From Actinomycetes bacterium (GTDB lineage Bacteria; Actinomycetota; Thermoleophilia; Solirubrobacterales; Solirubrobacteraceae), in contig JAEYAL010000277.1 in NCBI GenBank assembly GCA_023404805.1, positions 1 to 9,446 on the forward strand: DNA of 9,446 nt. Reading direction: 5' to 3'. Below are positions 1 through 4,878 of this stretch, piece after piece; position 1 is the stretch's first letter; the number at the start of each line of letters is the position of its first letter. Made by a program: the position numbers and the translations under genes. The notes below the pieces were generated by a model. The model searched no databases. It was not told the DNA's origin and was given only the letters and a program-made list of their open reading frames with translations.

Positions 1-49
1 GCACCGCGGCCAGCACCGCCGCTCGCTTGCCCCATCCTGCGCGCGTCAT
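1..49 (-). CDS. 5' end of an exported protein gene, cut by the window edge
   Basis: Only 16 codons are visible: an ATG at 49 reading MTRAGWGKRAAVLAAV on the minus strand. A short basic stretch (R3, K8, R9) followed by an Ala/Val/Leu run is the usual start of a signal peptide or an N-terminal membrane anchor. AGGA (60-57 on the minus strand) lies 7 bases ahead of the ATG and makes a good ribosome binding site. The gene is divergent from the dehydrogenase gene at 138, so the 88 bases between them must hold both promoters. The product cannot be identified from 16 residues. The reading rests on the binding site plus the signal-like composition; a chance start is possible. Confidence 0.5.
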   Translation of the reverse strand, partial: MTRAGWGKRAAVLAAV

Positions 50-124
50 GGGCCCATCCTGCCCGCTGCGGCAGGCGTCGTGTGCCGGTCGGCGGTGGGC
101 GGGCGCGCCCGGTCCGTGCGGCAA

Positions 125-130
125 TACAGT
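125..130 (+). promoter_or_regulatory. Candidate -10 box (TACAGT) for a leaderless dehydrogenase mRNA
   Basis: TACAGT fits the TAnnnT pattern of bacterial -10 boxes. It ends 7 bases before the ATG at 138, so transcription would start at or beside the A of the start codon. No Shine-Dalgarno sequence is visible between the box and the ATG. A matching -35 box is not seen at 17-18 bases upstream (the sequence there is all G and C). Leaderless messages are common in actinobacteria; this example is inferred from spacing only. Confidence 0.4.
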
Positions 131-137
131 GGCGGGC

Positions 138-935
138 ATGAGCCACGCCGCCGCCACGCCCGATCCGCGCCCGCTCGCGCTCGTCACCGGCGCGTCGAGC
201 GGCCTCGGTGAAGCGATCGCCCGCCGCCTCTCAGCCGACGGCTACCGCGTGATCGTGCTCGCGCGCCGCGCCGACCGCTTGGACGAGCTCGCCAAGGAGC
301 TGCCGGGTGCGCTCACGCTCCCGGTCGACCTGCTTGCCGACGACGGCCCCGCGAAGGTGGCCGCCGCCGTCGACGCCGCGGGCGGCAAGCTCGCCGTGCT
401 CGTGAACAACGCCGGCGCCGGCGGCCGCGGCACGTTCGCCGACGCGGGCTACGAAGGCGTGCGGAAGACGATGGAGCTCAACTTCGACGCCCAGCTCCGG
501 GTGACGGAGGCGCTGCTTCCGGCGCTGCGGGCTGCAGCGCCGTCGTCGGTCCTGATCGTGTCGAGCGTCTCCGGCAAGGTCGCGCGCCCCGGCGCCGGCG
601 CCTACTCGGCGTCGAAGTTCGCGCTGAATGGCTGGGCCGAAGCGCTGCGCGCCGAAGAGGCCGCGCACGGCGTCCACGTCGGCGTGATCCTGCCGGGCTT
701 CATCGCGACTGAGGGCTTCCCGCAGAAGGAGCTCACCGGCTCGTGGAAGACCAAGTGGCTGGTCGGCAAGCCCGAGCAGGTCGCCGATGCCGCCGCGCGC
801 CTGATCAAGAGCCGCAAGCCCGAGCGTTACGCGCCGCCCGGCTGGAAGCTCGTCGGCGTCCTCACCGCCCTGCTGCCGGGCGTGGTCGCCCGCGCCGTGG
901 CCAAGCCGGCGATGACGCCGAGCACCAAGGCCTGA
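138..935 (+). CDS. Short-chain dehydrogenase/reductase (classical SDR, probably NADP-dependent)
   Basis: This is a cytoplasmic oxidoreductase of 265 residues, typical for the classical SDR family. The Rossmann cofactor motif TGASSGLG is at residues 17-24, NNAG at 90-93, and a conserved Asn at 115. The catalytic Ser is S143 and the YxxxK pair is Y156/K160, so the full Asn-Ser-Tyr-Lys tetrad is present. Basic residues after the second strand (R43, R44) favour NADP(H) over NAD(H). The substrate cannot be told from sequence: the family reduces or oxidises many alcohols and ketones. An ATG at 27 is in frame but would add a 37-residue, Arg/Cys/Pro-rich stretch unlike SDRs. The ATG at 138 puts the first beta strand (LALVTG) at residue 13, as usual, and follows a candidate -10 box. 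The gene converges on the lipoprotein gene, leaving 42 bases between stop codons. Confidence 0.93.
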   Translation: MSHAAATPDPRPLALVTGASSGLGEAIARRLSADGYRVIVLARRADRLDELAKELPGALTLPVDLLADDGPAKVAAAVDAAGGKLAVLVNNAGAGGRGTFADAGYEGVRKTMELNFDAQLRVTEALLPALRAAAPSSVLIVSSVSGKVARPGAGAYSASKFALNGWAEALRAEEAAHGVHVGVILPGFIATEGFPQKELTGSWKTKWLVGKPEQVADAAARLIKSRKPERYAPPGWKLVGVLTALLPGVVARAVAKPAMTPSTKA

Positions 936-981
936 CGAGCCGCAGACGGCGCCGCGCGTGGGCCCGGCTTGCTGGCGTCAG
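932..981. terminator. Imperfect stem between two convergent genes, possible bidirectional terminator
   Basis: CTGACG (932-937) and CGTCAG (976-981) are complementary. Inside them AGCCG can pair with CGGCT. The structure spans both stop codons (TGA at 933-935 plus, TGA at 980-978 minus). There are internal bulges and no T-run on either side, so this is at best a weak terminator. Confidence 0.2.
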
Positions 982-2225
982 TCCTGGACGGGCGTGTCGC
1001 CGGCGCGGACCTTCCAGTCCTCCTGGACCGGCTTCCAGACGAGCTTCGCCGACCGCAGGATGCGGCAGGCGGAGTCGGACGGATAGTCCTCGCGCTTCAC
1101 CGGCGAGCACATGCCGGAGCCGCCGACCGTGTCCGTCGCGAATCCCGACCGGTCGCCGTCCGCCGTCCACCACTCGACCGGGAGCGTGAGCTTGGCGGTG
1201 CGGGTCCGGCCGGTGGCGAGGTCGTGGTCCAGCGCCGTTCCCGGCTGGCCGAGCACGGTGACCGCGAACCGCAGGTGGTTGTCGGCGACCGACGGGCCTG
1301 ACGGGTAGGCGAAGCCGTCCGGCGTGTTGCACTTCACGACGCGCGAGGCGACCGTGAGGCCCTCGATGTTGAGCGCCCGCGCGGCCTGGTCGGGGCAGAT
1401 CTCGGACGAGGACTCCGGCAGCGTGAAGACGTCGGCGACGCGGCTTCCGCGCAGGTCGATCTGGCGGCCGCCGTGGCGGGTGACGACGCGGATCGGCCGC
1501 CCGCGCGGCTTGATCAGCAGGGTCGTGAGCGAAGGCGTGTCGAACTGCAGGTCGTCGGCGCTCAGAACTGGCCGCTTCTCGCGCACGACGAGGACCGCCC
1601 CGAAGTCCATGACGGCCTCGGTCTCCGCCAGCTCGCCGCCGCTGACGCCGCGCAGCACGATCTCGCGCCCCGTCTCCGCCGTCCACTGGTAGATGTCGCA
1701 GGTGCCGACCGCTTCGTTGTCCTGGCAGCGCGGATAGGTGACGACCACGCGGCCGCTGACGTCGGTGCCGACGTGCGGCCGCGCCCAAGTCGGAACCGGG
1801 CCGGCGCCCTCGGCGGCCACTGGCTCTGCGCCGTCGGGCGACACGCGCAGCTCGCCGGCGGTCGCGCCGGGCTTGGACACCACGGCGGCGAGGTAGCCGT
1901 CGCGGACGCTGATCTGGACGGGGCCCTCGTAGATCGCGCGCGGCTGCCAGATGACGCCGCCGATGTTCTCGTCTTCGCCGAGCTGGTCGACCGACCGCGG
2001 AGTGGTCGGCGTCGAGGCGGCGGGAGTGGTCGACGGCGCTGGCGTCGTCGGCGGCGGGAGCGGCGGAGCTTCGGCCGCCTGCGCCGTCGAGGGGTCGCCG
2101 GGCCCGGCACTGCCGGGACCGAACCGCTCGCCACAGCCCGCCACACTGAAGCCAGCCGCAACCACCAGCACCGCCGCGGCGCCGCGACGGGAGCGGCGGC
2201 GGGGCGCTGGCTCACGGGTGGTCAT
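978..2225 (-). CDS. Secreted lipoprotein of unknown function with three Cys pairs
   Basis: The predicted product is 415 residues. Residues 1-31 form a lipoprotein signal peptide: an Arg-rich start (R9-R14), a hydrophobic core and a VAGC lipobox with C31 as the lipidated cysteine. Residues 40-77 are a Pro/Thr/Ser/Ala-rich linker that would hold the folded part away from the membrane. The rest (about 80-415) is rich in short beta-strand-like segments such as VVVTYP, GAVLVV and LRFAVTVLG, which suggests an all-beta or propeller-like fold; this is inference. Six cysteines remain in the mature domain and fall in three close pairs (C167/C176, C277/C299, C373/C387), as expected for disulfides outside the cell. 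I recognise no catalytic motif. The start at 2225 was chosen because the lipobox then sits at a normal position; an in-frame ATG at 2312 would add 29 residues and overlap the hairpin after thiC. The role could be ligand binding or cell-wall related. Confidence 0.82.
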   Translation of the reverse strand: MTTREPAPRRRSRRGAAAVLVVAAGFSVAGCGERFGPGSAGPGDPSTAQAAEAPPLPPPTTPAPSTTPAASTPTTPRSVDQLGEDENIGGVIWQPRAIYEGPVQISVRDGYLAAVVSKPGATAGELRVSPDGAEPVAAEGAGPVPTWARPHVGTDVSGRVVVTYPRCQDNEAVGTCDIYQWTAETGREIVLRGVSGGELAETEAVMDFGAVLVVREKRPVLSADDLQFDTPSLTTLLIKPRGRPIRVVTRHGGRQIDLRGSRVADVFTLPESSSEICPDQAARALNIEGLTVASRVVKCNTPDGFAYPSGPSVADNHLRFAVTVLGQPGTALDHDLATGRTRTAKLTLPVEWWTADGDRSGFATDTVGGSGMCSPVKREDYPSDSACRILRSAKLVWKPVQEDWKVRAGDTPVQD

Positions 2226-2234
2226 GAACGGTCG

Positions 2235-2240
2235 AAGGTA
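2235..2240 (-). promoter_or_regulatory. Candidate -10 box (TACCTT) of the lipoprotein gene
   Basis: TACCTT on the minus strand matches TAnnnT and ends 9 bases before the ATG at 2225. No Shine-Dalgarno sequence is seen between the box and the start, so the message may have almost no leader. The expected -35 position reads GACCGG, which is not a housekeeping-type box but is one copy of the short repeat found here. Confidence 0.35.
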
Positions 2241-2263
2241 CCGGTCAGACCGGTCGTCCGGTC
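2240..2263. repeat. Three short direct repeats (A/T)CCGGTC upstream of the lipoprotein gene
   Basis: ACCGGTC occurs at 2240-2246 and 2249-2255, and TCCGGTC at 2257-2263, with 9- and 8-base periods. A related ACGGTC lies at 2228-2233, just inside the leader. The copies cover the region where the -35 box should be and adjoin the candidate -10 box, which is where an activator or repressor would bind. ACCGGT is itself a palindrome, and GC-rich DNA gives such words by chance, so the regulatory reading is tentative. Confidence 0.4.
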
Positions 2264-2274
2264 GCGCCGCTGAA

Positions 2275-2308
2275 AGCGCTCCAGCGGCCAGAAAACCGCC
2301 GGAGCGCT
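2275..2308 (-). terminator. Stem-loop after thiC, likely terminator
   Basis: AGCGCTCC (2275-2282) pairs perfectly with GGAGCGCT (2301-2308). After one A-C mismatch, GCGG pairs with CCGC, leaving an 8-base loop. On the minus strand it lies 25 bases after the thiC stop codon and is followed by a short TTTC. The T-run is weak, as often in GC-rich actinobacteria. It would separate thiC from the lipoprotein gene that follows on the same strand. Confidence 0.6.
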
Positions 2309-2333
2309 GCAAAACCCTAAGTTCTGCACCTGC

Positions 2334-3779
2334 TCAGCTAGCGACGGCCGCGTCGCGCTGGGCCGCCGCCTCGACGGCGCTCCAGTCGACTCCGCGCACG
2401 TTGTGCATCGGGCAGTACTTGGGCCCGCACATCGAGCAGAACTCGGCCTGTTTGAAATGGTCGTTCGGCAGGGTCTCGTCGTGCATCGCCTCGGCGGTCT
2501 CCGGGTCGAGCGAGCGCGCGAACTGCTCGCGCCAGTCAAACGCGAACCGCGCCTCCGACAGCGCGCGGTCCTGCGCGTGGGCGGCCGCGTTGCCGCGCGC
2601 GAGGTCAGCCGCATGGGCGGCGATCCGGTAGGCGATCAGGCCCTGCTTCACGTCGCCCGCGTTCGGCAGCCCAAGGTGCTCCTTCGGCGTCACGTAACAC
2701 AGCATCGACGTCCCATGCCAGCCGACGATCGCCGCGCCGATCGCGCTCGTGATGTGGTCGTAGCCAGGCGCGATGTCGGTCACGAGCGGCCCCAGCGTGT
2801 AGAACGGCGCGTCGTCGCAGAGCTCCTGCTGGAGGCGCACGTTCTCCTCGAGCTGGTCGAGCGGGATGTGGCCGGGCCCTTCGACCATCGCCTGGACGCC
2901 CCGTGCCCGGCAGCGCGCCACCAGCTCCCCGAGCGTGCGCAGCTCGGCCAGCTGCGCACGGTCGGTGGCGTCGGCGATCGAGCCGGGGCGCAGCCCGTCG
3001 CCGAGCGAGATCGTCACGTCGTAGGTGCGGCAGAGGTCGAGCACGTCGTCGAACCGCGCGTAGAGCGGGTTCTCGCGGGCGTGGTCGATCATCCACTTCG
3101 CCAGGACGCCCCCGCCGCGCGAGACGATCCCGGTCACGCGGTCACGCACCAGCGGCAGGTGCCGCAGCCGCACGCCGGCGTGGATGGTCATGTAGTCGAC
3201 GCCCTCGCGGGCCTGCTCCTCGACCACCTCCAGGAGCACGTCGGCGGTGAGGTCCTCGATCGCCTTCACGCGTTCAAGCGCCTGGTAGATCGGCACGGTG
3301 CCGATCGGCACCGTCGACGCGGCGATGATCGCGGCGCGCGTCTCGGTGATGCGCTTGCCGGTCGACAGGTCCATCACCGTGTCGGCGCCCCAGCGCACGG
3401 ACTCGCCGAGCTTCTCGACCTCCTCCTGCACGTCGCTCGTCGTCGGCGACGAGCCGATGTTGGCGTTGATCTTGACCCGCGTCTTGCGTCCGATCCCCAT
3501 CGGGTCGAGCGCCGTGTGCGCGGGGTTGGCCGGGATCACGAGGCGCCCGCTGGCGACCTCGTACCGGACCTGCTCGGGCGCGAGCCCTTCGCGCTCGGCG
3601 ACGCGCGCGATCTCCGGCGTGATCTCGCCGGCCGCGGCGAGCTCGGCCTGGGTCCCGGCTCCAGCGGGCGTGCGGCCGTTGGTGTTGACCGCGGGGCCGT
3701 GGAGGTCGGGCGAGTCCGACGGGCGGCGGGCGGGCTCCACGCCTGCGGCGTGTGCGGGGGCGAGCGGCAGCTCTTGCAT
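2334..3779 (-). CDS. thiC: Phosphomethylpyrimidine synthase ThiC
   Basis: ThiC is a cytoplasmic radical-SAM enzyme that rearranges aminoimidazole ribotide into hydroxymethylpyrimidine phosphate, the pyrimidine half of thiamine. The family's C-terminal iron-sulfur motif CX2CX4C is present as C448, C451 and C456, within CSMCGPKYC. Other clear ThiC stretches are VKINANIGSS, MDLSTGK, TVPIGTVPIYQA, DYMTIHAGV, SLGDGLRPGS, EGPGHIPLDQ and LCYVTPKEHLG. At 481 residues it is the short form, lacking the extra N-terminal domain of the roughly 600-residue proteobacterial enzymes. Residues 1-45 are a poorly conserved, Pro/Ala-rich lead-in; the family match begins around TQAEL and ITPEIARVAEREG. The ATG at 3779 is fixed by AGGGAG six bases upstream, inside a TPP riboswitch, so the gene should be shut off when thiamine pyrophosphate is plentiful. 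No other thiamine gene is visible nearby. Confidence 0.98.
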   Translation of the reverse strand: MQELPLAPAHAAGVEPARRPSDSPDLHGPAVNTNGRTPAGAGTQAELAAAGEITPEIARVAEREGLAPEQVRYEVASGRLVIPANPAHTALDPMGIGRKTRVKINANIGSSPTTSDVQEEVEKLGESVRWGADTVMDLSTGKRITETRAAIIAASTVPIGTVPIYQALERVKAIEDLTADVLLEVVEEQAREGVDYMTIHAGVRLRHLPLVRDRVTGIVSRGGGVLAKWMIDHARENPLYARFDDVLDLCRTYDVTISLGDGLRPGSIADATDRAQLAELRTLGELVARCRARGVQAMVEGPGHIPLDQLEENVRLQQELCDDAPFYTLGPLVTDIAPGYDHITSAIGAAIVGWHGTSMLCYVTPKEHLGLPNAGDVKQGLIAYRIAAHAADLARGNAAAHAQDRALSEARFAFDWREQFARSLDPETAEAMHDETLPNDHFKQAEFCSMCGPKYCPMHNVRGVDWSAVEAAAQRDAAVAS

Positions 3780-3783
3780 GGGT

Positions 3784-3872
3784 TGCTCCCTTCGCTGGTA
3801 CGAGCCAGATCAGGTTCAGCGGGTCGACGGCGTCCGTGCGTCCTCTCAGCCCTCCATGGGCTCCCCGGCATT
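3784..3872 (-). promoter_or_regulatory. TPP riboswitch (THI element) in the thiC leader
   Basis: Read on the minus strand, the conserved TPP-aptamer blocks appear in order. GGGGAGCCC is at about 3866-3858, GCTGAGAGG around 3850-3842, a variable P3 arm follows, then AACCTGATCTGG at about 3816-3805, and finally ACCAGCGAAGGGAG (3799-3786). P5 is the CTGG/CCAG pair at 3808-3805 and 3798-3795. The aptamer senses thiamine pyrophosphate. Its last conserved block contains AGGGAG (3791-3786), which is six bases from the thiC ATG and serves as the ribosome binding site. This points to control of translation initiation. There is no room for a separate expression platform or terminator between aptamer and start codon. 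Only a short P1 (TGC with GCA) is evident. Confidence 0.96.
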
Positions 3873-3920
3873 TGGGTTGTGCGCGCCCGATGGTTCCACG
3901 CCGCGCGGCGACGTCCCCCG

Positions 3921-3943
3921 GGCGCGCGCGGTCGGGCCGCGCC
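3921..3943 (-). terminator. GC-rich stem after the DUF4870 gene, weak terminator candidate
   Basis: GGCGCG (3921-3926) can pair with CGCGCC (3938-3943), just past the stop codon of the membrane protein gene at 3948-3946. No T-run follows on the minus strand. A separate 12-base palindrome CGCCGCGCGGCG lies at 3899-3910. In such GC-rich DNA these pairings may be chance. A thiC promoter should lie between about 3873 and 3945, but I cannot point to clear boxes. Confidence 0.25.
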
Positions 3944-3945
3944 GC

Positions 3946-4512
3946 CTACTTCACGAAGTTGATCGTGAGCGGGTAGTTGTAGGGCACGGGGTCGCCGTTG
4001 CCAGCTTTGATGCTGGCCAGGACGAGGACGACGAGCCACCAGATGGCGCCGCCGATCAGCACCGGGATCAGCAGGAACCCGACGAGGATGAACATCAGGA
4101 CGAACGTCGCGAACCCGAGCGCGATGCCGTAGAGCAGCCAGGAGAGGTGGAAGTTCAGCGCCGCGACCGCGTGCTGGCGCACGAGCGGGCTGTCGCCGCC
4201 TTTGATGAGGAACACGAGGAGCGGCCCGACGAAGGCGAGGAACGCGAAGGCTGCCGGCAGGGCCGAAAGGTGCGCGGCGAGGATCCAGTTGCGCTCGTCG
4301 ACGGTGTTCATCGGCGTCGAGGCAGGAGGCGTGAAGCCGGCCTGCGTGGCAGGCCGCTGGTACTCGGTCCACCCGTTGCCGTCCCACCAGCGCTGCACGC
4401 TGGCGTTCTCCGGGTCCGGGTACCAGGCAGGCGGCGGAGGCGGGGTGCCGCCTGCGCCGAGGCTGGGCTCACCGCCGCTGTCGGGCTCGCCGGGCTTGTT
4501 GAAGTCGACCAC
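3946..4512 (-). CDS. Small membrane protein with DUF2510 motif and DUF4870 domain
   Basis: The product has 188 residues if translation begins at GTG 4512. Residues 1-28 are Pro/Gly-rich. Residues 29-51 carry the Trp-rich DUF2510 motif (AWYPDP, then RWWDGNGWTEY), a short element common in actinobacterial membrane proteins. Residues 75-185 match DUF4870: three hydrophobic segments at about 78-103, 120-145 and 146-170, with the characteristic VRQHAVAALNFHLSW at 111-125 between the first two. Functions of both domains are unknown; DUF4870 proteins are small polytopic inner-membrane proteins. The reading frame stays open upstream to an ATG at 4728, but that extension overlaps the whole start of the divergent 85-residue gene. 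The GTG is instead placed 6 bases after a -35/-10 pair, which suggests a leaderless message. The gene lies upstream of thiC in the same direction, with the thiC leader between them, so they are probably separate units. Confidence 0.88.
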   Translation of the reverse strand: MVDFNKPGEPDSGGEPSLGAGGTPPPPPAWYPDPENASVQRWWDGNGWTEYQRPATQAGFTPPASTPMNTVDERNWILAAHLSALPAAFAFLAFVGPLLVFLIKGGDSPLVRQHAVAALNFHLSWLLYGIALGFATFVLMFILVGFLLIPVLIGGAIWWLVVLVLASIKAGNGDPVPYNYPLTINFVK

Positions 4513-4518
4513 GCCGCA

Positions 4519-4548
4519 AGAGTAGACCGCGCCGCAGGGGACGCCCAA
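4519..4548 (-). promoter_or_regulatory. Promoter of the DUF4870 gene, apparently leaderless
   Basis: On the minus strand TTGGGC (4548-4543) is followed after 18 bases by TACTCT (4524-4519), a plausible -35/-10 pair for a housekeeping sigma factor. The -10 box ends 6 bases before GTG 4512, so transcription should begin at the start codon. No Shine-Dalgarno sequence is present. This is the best promoter-like pair I can see in the window. Confidence 0.55.
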
Positions 4549-4574
4549 CTTCCCGTCCCGCGCAGCGCTCCTGC

Positions 4575-4579
4575 GAGGA
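4575..4579 (+). promoter_or_regulatory. Ribosome binding site of the 85-residue gene
   Basis: GAGGA lies 8 bases before the ATG at 4588. It decides the start of this short gene and is the main evidence that the gene is real. Confidence 0.65.
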
Positions 4580-4587
4580 TCTGCGTC

Positions 4588-4845
4588 ATGACTGACGACG
4601 AGCTCGTCGCCGCGCTGCGCACGCTGAGGCCGACCGGGCAGCTGCCGGGCACGGCGCTGTTCAAGGCCGACGTGCTCGAGCAGGCCGGCATCGACCTCAT
4701 CCACCTGGACCGCTGGGCGTCGGCCCACGGCGGCGGCGCCGTGCAGGCCGGCCCGCTCAAACTCCGCACGGGCCAGCGGCCGGAGCAGGCGCGCCCCGGC
4801 CGTCCGCAGGACTTCTACGCCGTCCCGCTCGAGCTGCTTAACTGA
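4588..4845 (+). CDS. Hypothetical 85-residue cytoplasmic protein
   Basis: The frame runs from ATG 4588, behind a GAGGA ribosome binding site, to a TGA at 4843-4845. The protein has no signal peptide, no membrane segment and no cysteine. Residues 3-13 (DDELVAALRTL) and 26-47 (about FKADVLEQAGIDLIHLDRW) look helical. Residues 50-80 are Gly/Pro/Arg-rich and end in YAVPLELL, which may be a strand. The two helices followed by a possible wing could suggest a small winged-helix or adaptor fold, but I recognise no family and this is speculation. It is divergent from the DUF4870 gene with only 75 bases between starts, and convergent with the metalloprotease gene with 33 bases between stops. Its tight fit between neighbours and balanced amino-acid make-up favour a real gene. 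Confidence 0.68.
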   Translation: MTDDELVAALRTLRPTGQLPGTALFKADVLEQAGIDLIHLDRWASAHGGGAVQAGPLKLRTGQRPEQARPGRPQDFYAVPLELLN

Positions 4846-4878
4846 CGCCGCGCAGCGGCGAAGGCGCGCGTCGGTCAG
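4842..4878. terminator. Stem-loops between convergent genes, candidate bidirectional terminator
   Basis: CGCCGC (4846-4851) and GCGGCG (4855-4860) form a perfect 6-base stem with a GCA loop directly after the stop of the small gene. An outer pair CTGAC (4842-4846) and GTCAG (4874-4878) can form an alternative, larger structure filling the whole gap to the stop of the metalloprotease gene. Neither has a T-run. A terminator role is inferred from position. Confidence 0.4.

Noticed and set aside
27..137. Start of the dehydrogenase at ATG 27
   Set aside because: The added 37 residues are Cys/Arg/Pro/Gly-rich, are unlike any SDR N-terminus and overlap the divergent gene start.
2226..2312. Start of the lipoprotein gene at ATG 2312
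   Set aside because: It would put 29 residues before the signal peptide and overlap the stem-loop that follows thiC.
2403..3962. A 519-codon open frame on the plus strand opposite thiC and its riboswitch
   Set aside because: It is antisense to a certain thiC gene, reads as Arg/Val/His/Ala-rich low-complexity protein and crosses the riboswitch. GC-rich DNA leaves such mirror frames open.
4513..4728. In-frame extension of the DUF4870 gene upstream to an ATG at 4728
   Set aside because: It overlaps the small divergent gene and its ribosome binding site, adds no recognisable domain, and a promoter lies just before GTG 4512.
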